In this document: piece after piece, positions 16,345 through 24,455 of the stretch
How the letters are laid out: every line of letters starts with the position of its first letter
Numbering within the stretch: the first letter of the stretch is position 1
Assembly: GCA_944363755.1 (NCBI GenBank)
Contig: CALVVC010000003.1
Coordinates: 1-27,024 of the forward strand
Length of the DNA: 27,024 nt
Source: an uncultured Bacilli bacterium
GTDB taxonomy: Bacteria; Bacillota_I; Bacilli_A; RF39; UBA660
Direction: 5' to 3'
Translations under genes and position numbers: made by a program
The notes under the pieces: model-generated
Told to the model about the DNA's origin: nothing
Seen by the model: the letters and a program-made list of their open reading frames with translations, nothing else
The model's database searches: none

Positions 16345-16350
16345 ACTAGC

Positions 16351-16383
16351 GAGTATTTAATTACTCCTTACCTAGAAATAGGT
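16351..16383 (+). promoter_or_regulatory. Structured rpsF leader, candidate S6:S18 autoregulatory site
   Basis: Two adjacent hairpins are visible in the 5' leader: GAGTA/TACTC (16351-16355 with 16362-16366) and ACCTA-GAAA-TAGGT (16370-16383, GAAA tetraloop). They are followed closely by the ribosome binding site AGAAGGAGGTG. Many bacteria regulate rpsF-rpsR through binding of S6:S18 to such a leader. I do not see the CCG element reported for the known motif, so the assignment is tentative. Confidence 0.4.
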
Positions 16384-16409
16384 CTTATGTCCAGAAGGAG
16401 GTGTGTTTA

Positions 16410-16697
16410 ATGACAAATTATGAAATCATGTTTATCGTTAAACCAGATTTAGATGAGGCTGCTATTAAAAAAGAAGCAGAAAATCTAAAGAAAGTTTTAA
16501 CTGATAGAAAATGTAAGATTAATGAAGAAAAAGCAATGGGACAAAAAGAATTAGCTTATGAAATGAACAAATATAAAAATGGTTATTATTTCTTATATGT
16601 TGTAGAAGCAACTCATGAAGCAATTTCTGAATTTGACCGTCTAGCTCGTCTAAATGAAAATATTTTACGTCATTTAGTTATTAAGTTAGACGATTAA
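16410..16697 (+). CDS. rpsF: 30S ribosomal protein S6
   Basis: This 95-residue small-subunit protein pairs with S18 on the platform of the 30S subunit. The family pattern is clear: TNYEIMFIVKPDLDEAAIK at the N-terminus, GQKELAYEMNKYKNGYY in the middle and RLNENILRHLVIK at the C-terminus. ATG 16410 is chosen: the near-perfect ribosome binding site AGAAGGAGGTG ends at 16403. An in-frame GTG at 16401 overlaps that site and is not plausible. It is the first gene of the standard rpsF-ssb-rpsR operon, with its own promoter and structured leader. Confidence 0.98.
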   Translation: MTNYEIMFIVKPDLDEAAIKKEAENLKKVLTDRKCKINEEKAMGQKELAYEMNKYKNGYYFLYVVEATHEAISEFDRLARLNENILRHLVIKLDD

Positions 16698-16711
16698 GAA
16701 AAGAGGTATTT

Positions 16712-17224
16712 ATGAATAAAGCATTTTTAATAGGACGCTTAACTCGTGATCCTGAACTTCGTTATACAGGTAATAATACAGCAGTAGCAAGTTTTACTAT
16801 TGCCGTAAATAGAACATATACTAACCAAGCAGGGGAACGTGAAGCAGACTTTATTCCAGTAGTAGTATGGAGAAGACAAGCTGAAAGTGTTAAAAACTAT
16901 CTATCACAAGGTAGTCAAGTAGCAGTAGAAGGACGTATTCAAGTAAGAAGTTATGATGATCAAAACGGTCAAAGAAGATACGTTACAGAAATAATCGCTG
17001 ATAGTGTTGAATTTATTGGTTCAAAACGAGATAATAATTCGCAAGGACAAAGTACTGATAACTATAACAGCGGACAAAATTCTACTACAGCACCTACAAA
17101 TGAACCTACTCCATATGATTTTACAGATGCACCATCATCAAATACTGGTACAGATATTTCAAATGATCCATTTAAAGACTTTGGAACAAGTATTGAAATT
17201 GATGATAGTGAATTACCATTTTAA
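16712..17224 (+). CDS. ssb: Single-stranded DNA-binding protein
   Basis: This 170-residue SSB coats single-stranded DNA during replication and repair and recruits partner proteins by its C-terminal tip. Residues 1-105 form the OB fold, beginning MNKAFLIGRLTRDPELRYT with the downstream motif GRIQVRSYDDQNGQRRYVTE. A Gln/Asn/Thr/Ser-rich linker covers about 110-155, and the acidic tip ends DDSELPF, the usual docking peptide. ATG 16712 is preceded by AAAAGAGG. It lies between rpsF and rpsR as in nearly all Bacillota; the single copy in this context is the essential SsbA type. Confidence 0.98.
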   Translation: MNKAFLIGRLTRDPELRYTGNNTAVASFTIAVNRTYTNQAGEREADFIPVVVWRRQAESVKNYLSQGSQVAVEGRIQVRSYDDQNGQRRYVTEIIADSVEFIGSKRDNNSQGQSTDNYNSGQNSTTAPTNEPTPYDFTDAPSSNTGTDISNDPFKDFGTSIEIDDSELPF

Positions 17225-17242
17225 GAAGGGAGGAATTAGTCT

Positions 17243-17479
17243 ATGGCTAAAGACTTTAAAGAACATAAAGAATTTGGACGTCGTAAAAAGAAAGTATGTA
17301 TAATGTGTACTGGAAAAGACGTTAACTATAAAGATGTAGATACATTAAAAAGATTTATAAACGATAGAGGTAAAATAGTTCCTCGTCGTGTAACAGGAAC
17401 TTGTGCTCGTCATCAAAGACATATAGCAAGAGAAATTAAAAGAGCAAGAGCTATTGGTCTATTACCATTTACTAAGTAA
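17243..17479 (+). CDS. rpsR: 30S ribosomal protein S18
   Basis: This 78-residue basic protein is the S6 partner in the 30S platform. The family signature is seen from residue 14 ([18 protein letters not shown]), then the core [19 protein letters not shown] and the tail [20 protein letters not shown]. Cys19, Cys22, Cys53 and His56 or His59 could form a zinc site (C+ paralogue type). The ribosome binding site AAGGGAGG precedes ATG 17243. Its stop codon is part of the terminator hairpin that closes the operon. Confidence 0.98.
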   Translation: MAKDFKEHKEFGRRKKKVCIMCTGKDVNYKDVDTLKRFINDRGKIVPRRVTGTCARHQRHIAREIKRARAIGLLPFTK

Positions 17480-17502
17480 ATAGAAATCTATTTACTTTTT
17501 TT
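17474..17502 (+). terminator. Rho-independent terminator after rpsR
   Basis: AAGTAAATAG (17474-17483) pairs with CTATTTACTT (17488-17497) around a 4-base loop and continues into a seven-T run to 17502. The rpsR stop codon lies in the 5' arm. Confidence 0.88.
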
Positions 17503-17515
17503 CTTCATTCCAAGT

Positions 17516-17544
17516 TTTACATCTCCTACAAAATAGTATATAAT
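17516..17544 (+). promoter_or_regulatory. Promoter of the DHH/DHHA1-rplI-dnaB unit
   Basis: TTTACA (17516-17521) and TATAAT (17539-17544) are spaced by an ideal 17 bases, between the rpsR terminator and the ribosome binding site AAAGGAGG of the next gene. It has the same box sequences and spacer as the promoter at 2159. Confidence 0.85.
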
Positions 17545-17571
17545 ATTACCAAGGGATAAAAGGAGGATCTA

Positions 17572-18564
17572 ATGAAATTAATAGAAAGAAAAAAAGAACT
17601 AAAAAGAAAAATAAAATCTGCAAAGACAGTTTTTATTATGGCTCATAAAGATTTAGATTTAGATGCTTTAGGTAGTTCTATAGGTCTTTATATTATCTTA
17701 GAAAAATTAAATAAAAATTGCTTTCTAATAATAAATGATACAAAGCATGAATCTGGTGTTTCAAAGGTTTTTAAAGAATTAGAAGGATGTCTAAATATCA
17801 TTAAAGACAATGAAATAGAAGATAATCTTTATCTAAGAAGTAAGAAAAATCTTTTAATAATATTAGATACCAATAAAGAAGAGTTAATAGGATCTATTAA
17901 TGCCCTTAATTACTTTGATAAAGACAACATAGTAATACTTGATCATCATGAATTAGGAGAAACATCAATAGAAGCAGGACTTATGATAATAGATAATGAT
18001 ATCTCTAGTACTTGTGAAATGATTACTAATCTAATAGAGGCTTATAAAATGGAACTTGACCCTTATTATGCTACTCTTTTATTATCAGGAATAGTCCTAG
18101 ATACTAATAATTTTACTTTAAAAACAAACTCTGAAACATACTATGCTGCTTATTACTTATCAAGTATGGGAGCAAGTACTAAAAAAGTTCAGTATTTATT
18201 AAAACAAGATTTAAAAGAATATATTGAAAGACAAAAACTAATCACTAATGTAGATATTATAGATAACACTATCGCTATCGCTAAAGGTAGTGCGTATATG
18301 ATATATCGAAGAGAAGATATCGCTAAAATAGCTGATACACTTCTATTCTTTAATGATATAGAAGCATCTTTTGTTATCGCTAAAACTACTTCTAAAACCA
18401 TCTCTATTAGTGGTAGAAGCCTAGGTAACTATGATATTTCTAAAATACTTACACCACTAGGTGGAGGAGGAAATAAGACAGTAGGAGCAGTCAAACTAAA
18501 TGATAGTACTATTAGTAAGGTAGAAACAAAACTAAAACAAATCCTAAAAAAAGAGGAGGAATAG
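17572..18564 (+). CDS. GdpP-like DHH/DHHA1 phosphodiesterase lacking the TM-PAS-GGDEF part
   Basis: This 330-residue DHH-family phosphoesterase sits where Bacillota carry gdpP (yybT), directly before rplI and dnaB. GdpP hydrolyses the second messenger c-di-AMP. The catalytic motifs are intact: His25, Asp29 and Asp31 in [12 protein letters not shown], Asp99, the DHH triplet 124-126, and Asp177 in GIVLDTNNF. The helical segment [14 protein letters not shown] is GdpP-like. Two things are unusual. Ordinary GdpP has about 650 residues with two membrane helices, a PAS domain and a degenerate GGDEF domain, all missing here. The substrate-binding GGGGH motif reads GGGGN (297-301). It could hydrolyse c-di-AMP, pApA or short oligonucleotides; the substrate is inference. 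The ribosome binding site AAAGGAGG fixes ATG 17572. Confidence 0.85.
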   Translation: MKLIERKKELKRKIKSAKTVFIMAHKDLDLDALGSSIGLYIILEKLNKNCFLIINDTKHESGVSKVFKELEGCLNIIKDNEIEDNLYLRSKKNLLIILDTNKEELIGSINALNYFDKDNIVILDHHELGETSIEAGLMIIDNDISSTCEMITNLIEAYKMELDPYYATLLLSGIVLDTNNFTLKTNSETYYAAYYLSSMGASTKKVQYLLKQDLKEYIERQKLITNVDIIDNTIAIAKGSAYMIYRREDIAKIADTLLFFNDIEASFVIAKTTSKTISISGRSLGNYDISKILTPLGGGGNKTVGAVKLNDSTISKVETKLKQILKKEEE

Positions 18565-18565
18565 T

Positions 18566-19006
18566 ATGGAAGTAATCTTTATAAAAGATTTAAAAGGACA
18601 AGGTAAAAAGGGAGAAATAAAAGAAGTAAAAGATGGATATGCAGAAAACTTCTTAATAAAAAAAGGCTATGCAATAAAATCTACTAAAAGTTCTTTAGAG
18701 CAACTAGAAAATGATAATAAAGCAAAAGCTAAAGAAGAGGAAAAAGCCAAAAAAGAAGCAATAAGCTTAAAAGAAAAATTAGAAAAAATTACTCTAACTT
18801 TTAAAGTGAAAACTGGAGATAATGATAAAGTATTTGGAAGTGTTAGTATAAAGCAAATAAAAGAAAGTTTAAAAGAACAAGGATATGCAATTGATAAAAG
18901 TATGATTAAACTGACAAGTTCCCCATCATCATTAGGTTTTCATAATGTTGAAGTAGAACTATATAAAAATATAACAGCCAAAGTAAAAATACATTTAGTG
19001 AAGTAG
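18566..19006 (+). CDS. rplI: 50S ribosomal protein L9
   Basis: This 146-residue protein binds 23S rRNA at the base of the L1 stalk. The N-terminal domain has the family pattern [20 protein letters not shown] with [16 protein letters not shown]; a long connecting helix rich in Lys, Glu and Ala (about 45-75) and a C-terminal domain follow ([11 protein letters not shown]). Length matches the family. ATG 18566 begins two bases after the previous stop, with the site AAGAGGAGG inside the preceding gene, so translation is coupled. The order gdpP-rplI-dnaB is the standard Bacillota arrangement. Confidence 0.97.
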   Translation: MEVIFIKDLKGQGKKGEIKEVKDGYAENFLIKKGYAIKSTKSSLEQLENDNKAKAKEEEKAKKEAISLKEKLEKITLTFKVKTGDNDKVFGSVSIKQIKESLKEQGYAIDKSMIKLTSSPSSLGFHNVEVELYKNITAKVKIHLVK

Positions 19007-19014
19007 GTGATAGG

Positions 19015-20370
19015 ATGAATGGCAAATCCCTAAAACAAATGCCCCAAAATTTAGAAGCAGAGAAAAGTGTTCTAGGTTCCTGTTTTCTTTCAAATAATGC
19101 TCTATTAATGACAATAGAAGCCTTAGATGAAACAGATTTTTATGATATTAGAAATGCTAAAATATTTACAGCTTTAAAAAACTTAGCAGAATCTAAAACA
19201 CCTGTTGATTTAACAACTCTAACTACAGAATTAACTAAGTTAAACTCTCTAAATGAAATAGGAGGAGTTACTTACTTAACTGAAATAACTACTTTTGTTC
19301 CAACAGCAAGTAATATAGAGTATTATATAAAAGAAGTAGAAAATACTTCATTATTAAGAAGACTTATTGAAACTGCTGAGTCTATCGCTACAATGGGATA
19401 TAGTAGTGAAGAAAGTATTGGTGATATTTTAGATAGTGCTGAACGTAAAATATTAACTATTGCCAAAAATCGTAAAGCAAGTGAGTTTAAATCTATTAAT
19501 GAGGTATTAAAAAAGACAGAAGAAGACTTACAAAAGCTTGCCGAAGCGAAAGGAGAAATAACAGGTATACCTACAGGATGGTATGATATAGATAAAATAA
19601 CAGCAGGACTTCATGAAAATGAACTTATAATTCTTGCCGCTCGTCCTGGTATGGGTAAAACAGCATTTGCCTTAAATCTTGCTAGCTATATTACAACACA
19701 TACTGATAAAACAGTTGCCGTATTTAACCTAGAAATGGGAGCAGAACAACTTGCCAACCGTATTATCTCATCACTTGGACAAATAGAAGGTTATAAATTA
19801 AGAACAGGTAAAATGCTAAATAATGACTGGAAAAGATTTGATCAAGCAGTTAGTAGATTAGATAATGCTAAATTATATATAGACGATACTCCGGGTATAA
19901 CAATAGGAGAAATAAGAGCGAAATGTCGTCGTTTATCATCTTCTCCTGATGGCCTTGACCTAGTAATAATTGACTACCTACAATTAATATCAGGTGGTAA
20001 AAACTATGGAGTAAATCGTCAACAAGAAGTAGCAGATATTTCAAGAAGTTTAAAGACTCTAGCCATGGAATTACATATACCTGTAATTGCCCTAGCTCAG
20101 CTTTCACGTAGTGTTGAGGGTAGAGAAGATAAAAGACCAATGCTATCAGATTTAAGAGAGTCAGGCTCTATTGAACAAGATGCCGATTTAGTAGGATTCC
20201 TTTATCGTGACGATTACTATAATAAAGAAGCTAAAAATGATGCTACTAGTATTAGTGAATTCATCATCGCTAAGCATCGTGCAGGACCTCAAGCTACAAT
20301 CCAATTGCTATTTAAAAAAGATACATCAACATTCTTAAATATGAGTAAAAATGATAAAGAGGAGGAATAA
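19015..20370 (+). CDS. dnaB: Replicative DNA helicase DnaB (DnaC in Bacillus)
   Basis: This 451-residue hexameric ATP-driven helicase unwinds DNA at the replication fork. The N-terminal collar domain (about 1-105) begins PQNLEAEKSVLGSC. The RecA-like domain has Walker A RPGMGKTA (210-217), Walker B with DLVIIDYLQLI, and the later motifs ALAQLSRSVEGREDKRP and LRESGSIEQDADLV. No intein interrupts the P-loop, a frequent intein site. Length is normal. ATG 19015 is preceded by AGTAGGTGATAGG. It is eight bases from rplI and almost touches the next gene, a membrane-anchored peptidase. Confidence 0.98.
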   Translation: MNGKSLKQMPQNLEAEKSVLGSCFLSNNALLMTIEALDETDFYDIRNAKIFTALKNLAESKTPVDLTTLTTELTKLNSLNEIGGVTYLTEITTFVPTASNIEYYIKEVENTSLLRRLIETAESIATMGYSSEESIGDILDSAERKILTIAKNRKASEFKSINEVLKKTEEDLQKLAEAKGEITGIPTGWYDIDKITAGLHENELIILAARPGMGKTAFALNLASYITTHTDKTVAVFNLEMGAEQLANRIISSLGQIEGYKLRTGKMLNNDWKRFDQAVSRLDNAKLYIDDTPGITIGEIRAKCRRLSSSPDGLDLVIIDYLQLISGGKNYGVNRQQEVADISRSLKTLAMELHIPVIALAQLSRSVEGREDKRPMLSDLRESGSIEQDADLVGFLYRDDYYNKEAKNDATSISEFIIAKHRAGPQATIQLLFKKDTSTFLNMSKNDKEEE

Positions 20371-20371
20371 G

Positions 20372-21889
20372 ATGAATCTAAAAACAATATTAACTATAAC
20401 AATTGCCTTAATGATAAGTTTAGTTATATTATTTATAACTCCTAAAGAAGAAACATTAACCCCTAAAAATGTTTATCGTGTCTATTTAGCAGGTAAATCA
20501 GTAGGGTTAATAAATGATAAAGATTCTCTAGACGAGTATATAGATAAAGAACAACAAACATTAAAAGATAAATATAAAGCAGATAAAGTTTATGCCCCTG
20601 AAGATTTAGAAATTGTAAAAGATATTACATTTAAAGAAAATATCTCTACAACAGAAGAAATATACAATAAAATAAAAGATATTGAGCCTTTTACTATTAA
20701 AGGATATGAAATAACTATAGAAGGACTAGATACTACTAACGAACAGGGAGAAGAAATAAAAGGAAAAGATCAAACTATCTATGTTCTAGATAAAGCTGTA
20801 TTTGAAGAGTCTATGGATAATACCATAAGGTCTTTTGTTGATAGTGATAATTATGATAAATATCTTAATAATGAACAAAAAGAAATAGAAAGTGGAGATA
20901 CAGGAACAATTATTGAAAATATATATATAGAAAATAAAATAACAATAAAAGAAACAAATATTCCTTCAGATGAAACTATCTATGAAAGTGTAGATGATTT
21001 AAGTAAATACCTACTATTTGGTACTCTTGATGAACAACAAAAATATACTGTTCAAAGAGGAGATACAATAAGTGATGTATCATTTAATAATAAGTTATCT
21101 AATGAAGAGTTCTTAATAGCAAACCCAGAGTTTACTGATGCTAATAATCTTCTATATGAAGGACAAAATGTTACTATTAGTATCATTAAACCACAATTTA
21201 GATTAGTAGAAATAGATCATCAAGTAACAACACAAGATATACCTTATGAAACAGAAACAAGATATGATAATAGTAAATATACTAACTATGAAGAAACAAT
21301 TCAAGAAGGAGTAGTAGGCTCACAATTAGTAACATCAAAAGTAGAGAAAGTTAATGGTCAAGTAGAGAATGCCGTTATTGATAATACAGCTACTAAAGTA
21401 TTAAAAGAGCCAATTAAAAGAATTATTGTTAAAGGTACCAAACAAGCTGGAGGTAGTGGTGGTGTAAACAGTGGTCTAAGTAGTAATAGTAAAGTTGAAG
21501 GATACTGGTTATGGCCTACAAGAACACCATACTATATAAGTAGTCCATATAGTTATCGTTGGGGAACACTTCATGATGGTATGGATATTGCAGGAGCAGG
21601 ATATGGTTCACCTATCTATGCATCTAATAATGGTATCGTAGTAGCATCTTCTTATAAATGGGATAATGGACAATATATTGTTATAAATCATAATAATGGT
21701 TATTATACGATGTATGCCCATCTAGCAGAACGTTATGTAAGTGTTGGACAAGAAGTAACACAAGGACAAACTATTGGTTCTATGGGTCAATCAGGCTTTG
21801 CCACAGGAGTTCATCTTCACTTTGGATTATGGAGAGGTTTCCCATATAGTCGTGGCTCATCTTCAATGAATCCAATGAGTTTATTCTAA
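20372..21889 (+). CDS. Membrane-anchored LysM/G5/M23 cell-wall endopeptidase
   Basis: This 505-residue peptidoglycan hydrolase acts outside the membrane. One N-terminal hydrophobic segment (about 5-23) anchors or exports it. A LysM peptidoglycan-binding domain (YTVQRGDTISDVSFNNKLS) is followed by a G5 domain (about 280-360, with DIPYETETRYD and EEPI-like KEPIKRIIVKGTK), a Gly/Ser linker and a C-terminal M23 domain. The M23 metal ligands and catalytic residues are visible in LHDGMDIAG, MYAHLAERY and VHLHFGLW. ATG 20372 is chosen because AGAGGAGGAA ends 5 bases before it; an in-frame ATG at 20351 lies inside dnaB without a site. Its stop overlaps the next start by one base. A cell-wall hydrolase between dnaB and the MBL gene is where WalRK-linked genes lie in other Bacillota. 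Confidence 0.93.
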   Translation: MNLKTILTITIALMISLVILFITPKEETLTPKNVYRVYLAGKSVGLINDKDSLDEYIDKEQQTLKDKYKADKVYAPEDLEIVKDITFKENISTTEEIYNKIKDIEPFTIKGYEITIEGLDTTNEQGEEIKGKDQTIYVLDKAVFEESMDNTIRSFVDSDNYDKYLNNEQKEIESGDTGTIIENIYIENKITIKETNIPSDETIYESVDDLSKYLLFGTLDEQQKYTVQRGDTISDVSFNNKLSNEEFLIANPEFTDANNLLYEGQNVTISIIKPQFRLVEIDHQVTTQDIPYETETRYDNSKYTNYEETIQEGVVGSQLVTSKVEKVNGQVENAVIDNTATKVLKEPIKRIIVKGTKQAGGSGGVNSGLSSNSKVEGYWLWPTRTPYYISSPYSYRWGTLHDGMDIAGAGYGSPIYASNNGIVVASSYKWDNGQYIVINHNNGYYTMYAHLAERYVSVGQEVTQGQTIGSMGQSGFATGVHLHFGLWRGFPYSRGSSSMNPMSLF

Positions 21890-22674
21890 TGAAAATAAAA
21901 GTATTAGCGAGTGGATCTAAAGGAAACTGTTCACTTATCGAAACAGCATCTACTCGCTTTCTTATTGATATAGGAATAACTTATCAAAGATTAAAAAGAG
22001 AACTTGAAAAGATGAACTTAAACTTAAATGATATAGATGCCATCCTTTTAACTCATGCTCATAATGACCATACAAGTGGTCTTAAAGTCCTTTTAAAACA
22101 TACAACATTTAAGATTTATACTAATAAAGATATAATTAAAGAATTAACAACAGATATAGATAAAGAAAGAATAGAACTTTATGATAGTATTATGCACTTA
22201 AATAATACAGAACTAACCATCTTTAAGACAAGTCATGATGCCAAAGGCTCAGTTGGCTTTCTAATAACAGATGATAAAAGCTCCTTAGTATATATAACAG
22301 ATACGGGATACTTAAATCGTAAGTATTTTCCTTTACTTACTAATAAAAATATTTATTACATAGAAAGTAATCATGATGAGAAAATGCTTATGGATGGTCC
22401 TTATCCTTACTATTTAAAACAAAGAATTATTAGTGATGAAGGCCATTTATCTAATGATAGAACTGCAAAATATCTAAAGAAATTAGTAGGAGATGCTACT
22501 AAGTACATAATACTTGCTCACCTTAGTGAACATAACAACAAAGAAGAAATCGCTTACAATACATCAAGAGAAGCTCTAAAAGATAGAGAAGATATAAAAA
22601 TAGTAGTAGCAAAACAAAATGAGGCTTTAGAAGAAATAGAGGTAATATATGATAAAATTGATTTGTGTAGGTAA
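21889..22674 (+). CDS. MBL-fold metallohydrolase, YycJ/WalJ family
   Basis: This 261-residue metallo-beta-lactamase-fold protein belongs to the YycJ/WalJ group, implicated in coordinating cell division, wall metabolism and DNA replication in Gram-positives; the substrate is uncertain and a nuclease role has been suggested. The N-terminus MKIKVLASGSKGNCSLIE is diagnostic. The metal-binding motif is THAHNDH (His56, His58, Asp60, His61), with later ligands in KTSHDAKG, ITDTGY and LAHLSEHNN. ATG 21889 shares one base with the preceding stop. Its last 26 bases overlap rlmH. The WalRK regulators and HtrA that usually flank this gene are absent here. Confidence 0.93.
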   Translation: MKIKVLASGSKGNCSLIETASTRFLIDIGITYQRLKRELEKMNLNLNDIDAILLTHAHNDHTSGLKVLLKHTTFKIYTNKDIIKELTTDIDKERIELYDSIMHLNNTELTIFKTSHDAKGSVGFLITDDKSSLVYITDTGYLNRKYFPLLTNKNIYYIESNHDEKMLMDGPYPYYLKQRIISDEGHLSNDRTAKYLKKLVGDATKYIILAHLSEHNNKEEIAYNTSREALKDREDIKIVVAKQNEALEEIEVIYDKIDLCR

Positions 22675-23104
22675 AATAAAAGAGAAATATTTAAATGATG
22701 CTATAAATGAATATAGAAAAAGATTATCTAAATATACAAAATTAGACATAATAGAACTACCTGATAGTAGTTATAATGAAATAGATAAAGTTAAAAATAT
22801 GGAAGGTAAACTCATTTTAAAGCACTTAAAAGAAAATGATAATGTTATTGTTCTTGACATAAATGGACAAGAGTTATCATCAGTAGAACTTACAGATAAA
22901 TTATGTTCACAAGAAGTAATAAATAGTAATTTAACCTTTATTATTGGAGGGAGTTACGGATTAAGTGATGAAGTTAAGAAAAGAGCAAATTATAGTATAT
23001 CATTTTCTAAATTGACTTTTCCTCATCAATTATTTAGAGTAATGTTATTAGAACAAATTTATAGAACATATAAAATAAGAAATAATGAGAATTATCATAA
23101 ATAG
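22649..23104 (+). CDS. rlmH: 23S rRNA (pseudouridine1915-N3)-methyltransferase RlmH
   Basis: This 151-residue SPOUT methyltransferase modifies pseudouridine 1915 in helix 69 of 23S rRNA as a dimer. Signatures include the N-terminus MIKLICVGKIKEKYL, the SAM-binding knot loop FIIGGSYGLSDEV and LTFPHQLFRVMLLEQIYR, with the C-terminal tail ENYHK. Length is near the usual 159. ATG 22649 lies in the end of the MBL gene with the site GAGGTAAT. The 3' end preserves the sequence that staphylococcal cassette chromosomes use as attB, but no cassette follows; ung begins 11 bases later. Confidence 0.97.
   Translation: MIKLICVGKIKEKYLNDAINEYRKRLSKYTKLDIIELPDSSYNEIDKVKNMEGKLILKHLKENDNVIVLDINGQELSSVELTDKLCSQEVINSNLTFIIGGSYGLSDEVKKRANYSISFSKLTFPHQLFRVMLLEQIYRTYKIRNNENYHK
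23092..23100 (+). other. SCC-attB-like core at the 3' end of rlmH
   Basis: TTATCATAA in the last codons of rlmH (Tyr-His-Lys) is the same core that staphylococcal SCC recombinases recognise in orfX/rlmH. It is present because the protein tail is conserved. No integrated element or second core copy follows before ung, so it is an unoccupied potential site only. Confidence 0.35.
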
Positions 23105-23115
23105 GAGAGAAGTAT

Positions 23116-23778
23116 ATGATTGGAAATGACTGGGATATATATTTAAAAGATGAATATAATAAAGACTATTTTAAAAAACTAATAAATTTTGTTAATAAAG
23201 AATATAAGGAAAAAGTTATTTATCCCCCTAAAAATGAAATATTTAATGCCTTAAGACATACTTCATATAAAGATGTTAAAGTAGTAATACTAGGACAAGA
23301 CCCTTATCATGGAGAACATCAAGCAGAAGGACTATCTTTTTCAGTCAAAAATGGTATAAAAAAACCACCTTCACTACAAAATATTTTTAAGGAATTAAAT
23401 ACTGATTTAGGTATTCCCTTTCCCAAAACAAGTAGTCTAATACCATGGGCAGATCAAGGAGTATTACTTCTAAATGCTGTTTTAACAGTAGAAGCTAATA
23501 TGGCAGCTTCTCATAAAGATAAAGGATGGGAAATATTTACAGATAAAATAATAGAATTATTAAATGAAAAAGAAAATCCTATAGTCTTTATACTTTGGGG
23601 AAGTTTTGCAAGAAATAAGAAAAAACTAATAACTAATAAAAATCATTACATAGTAGAATCAGCGCATCCATCCCCTTTATCAGCTTACAATGGCTTCTTT
23701 GGTAGTAAACCATTTTCAAAGACTAATAATTTTTTAATTTCTAAAGGACTAAAACCAATAGATTGGAAAATAGATTAA
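23116..23778 (+). CDS. ung: Uracil-DNA glycosylase, family 1
   Basis: This 220-residue enzyme removes uracil from DNA in base-excision repair. The catalytic loop GQDPYHGEHQAEGLSFS begins at 60, with the water-activating Asp62. The DNA-intercalation loop HPSPLSAYNGFFGS starts at 184, with His184 as second catalytic residue, and LLNAVLTVEANMAASHKDKG is the standard uracil-pocket region. Length is normal for family 1. ATG 23116 follows AGGAGAGAAG. It closes the + strand run; a palindromic terminator lies at its stop codon. Confidence 0.98.
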   Translation: MIGNDWDIYLKDEYNKDYFKKLINFVNKEYKEKVIYPPKNEIFNALRHTSYKDVKVVILGQDPYHGEHQAEGLSFSVKNGIKKPPSLQNIFKELNTDLGIPFPKTSSLIPWADQGVLLLNAVLTVEANMAASHKDKGWEIFTDKIIELLNEKENPIVFILWGSFARNKKKLITNKNHYIVESAHPSPLSAYNGFFGSKPFSKTNNFLISKGLKPIDWKID

Positions 23779-23797
23779 CTAGTAATTACTAGTTTTT
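23777..23797 (+). terminator. Terminator after ung
   Basis: AACTAGTA (23777-23784) and TACTAGTT (23787-23794) form a near-perfect palindrome followed by T (23793-23797). It includes the ung stop codon. The interval 23798-23860 up to the minus-strand terminator shows nothing further. Confidence 0.7.
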
Positions 23798-23860
23798 CTT
23801 TTGCAATAAAATGGTAATATCTGGAAAAATATAATTATTTATGACACTTTAAATAAAATA

Positions 23861-23880
23861 AAAAAAACACTTAGTGTTTT
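23861..23880 (-). terminator. Terminator of the minus-strand LemA-like gene
   Basis: Read on the minus strand, AAAACACT pairs with AGTGTTTT (23864-23880 region) and runs into a T stretch. The stop codon of the gene lies in or beside the loop. It converges on the ung terminator. Confidence 0.75.
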
Positions 23881-24401
23881 AATACTTCAAAAGTTTCTCT
23901 TTTCTTTAATTTATAAGTTTCTATATCTTGATAATGAGAGAAAATCTTAATTAAATTAGTAGGGAATTTATGAGAAAGATAAATAATCTCTTCACCATTA
24001 TCATTATAATACTTTAATGCTGCTCTTAAATCATTTTCATTTTCGTTTAATTTATCTATTAAATTATCTAATTTATCAAAGTCTAACTTATCTTCATAAT
24101 CATCTATTATCTTTAAAATATCAGTAGTCATATCCATTAATTCTTGATATAACTCATGATGATCAATTCTTTTAGATTTAAGTTTAATAACTTCAGGAAT
24201 ATCCTTTATTTTAGCATCCTCTAAAATAGGTACTATTTTAAGTAATATCTCCTCTTTTTTTTGTAATAAGATATCTAAATTATTATCTGCTTCCTTAACT
24301 TTAATATATAAAAAGTTATATTTATTCTTATAAGCTAAAACCATAATTACACAAATTAATATAATAAGAACAATAACTCCCCCAATAATAGCATAAACCA
24401 T
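23871..24401 (-). CDS. LemA-like family membrane protein
   Basis: This 176-residue protein has one N-terminal membrane helix (about 3-24) followed by a helical domain. The C-terminal region resembles LemA: an acidic helix, then LRAALKYYNDNGEEI with a downstream FPTNLIKIFSHYQ, matching the family pattern of a YYN-type motif and an FP-x-N segment. The usual central part is shortened and divergent. LemA-family proteins are widespread membrane proteins of uncertain role. ATG at 24401 is chosen because AAGGATGTG (24408-24416) lies at good distance; a GTG at 24410 overlaps that site. It has its own promoter and terminator and converges on ung. Confidence 0.75.
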   Translation of the reverse strand: MVYAIIGGVIVLIILICVIMVLAYKNKYNFLYIKVKEADNNLDILLQKKEEILLKIVPILEDAKIKDIPEVIKLKSKRIDHHELYQELMDMTTDILKIIDDYEDKLDFDKLDNLIDKLNENENDLRAALKYYNDNGEEIIYLSHKFPTNLIKIFSHYQDIETYKLKKRETFEVLKH

Positions 24402-24422
24402 TAGTATCACATCCTTAATAGT

Positions 24423-24431
24423 ATTATAGCA
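24423..24431 (-). promoter_or_regulatory. Extended -10 promoter of the LemA-like gene
   Basis: Reading on the minus strand gives TTGCTATAATACT, with the extended -10 TGCTATAAT at 24431-24423, about 20 bases before the start codon. A weak -35 (TAGATT) lies 17 bases upstream. The ten bases GCTATAATACT-style core match the rpsF promoter. Confidence 0.7.
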
Positions 24432-24455
24432 AAATGAAGAATTAAAATCTATAAA

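Noticed and set aside
17004..17303. Open frame inside ssb in another reading frame
   Set aside because: It is an overlap of the low-complexity ssb linker, has no ribosome binding site and no sensible protein composition.
23092..23115. A staphylococcal-type cassette (SCC) inserted at rlmH
   Set aside because: The attB-like core TTATCATAA is present, but only 11 bases follow before ung, with no recombinase and no second core.
24399..24410. GTG at 24410 as the start of the LemA-like gene
   Set aside because: It overlaps the ribosome binding site AAGGATGTG, whereas ATG 24401 lies at proper distance.
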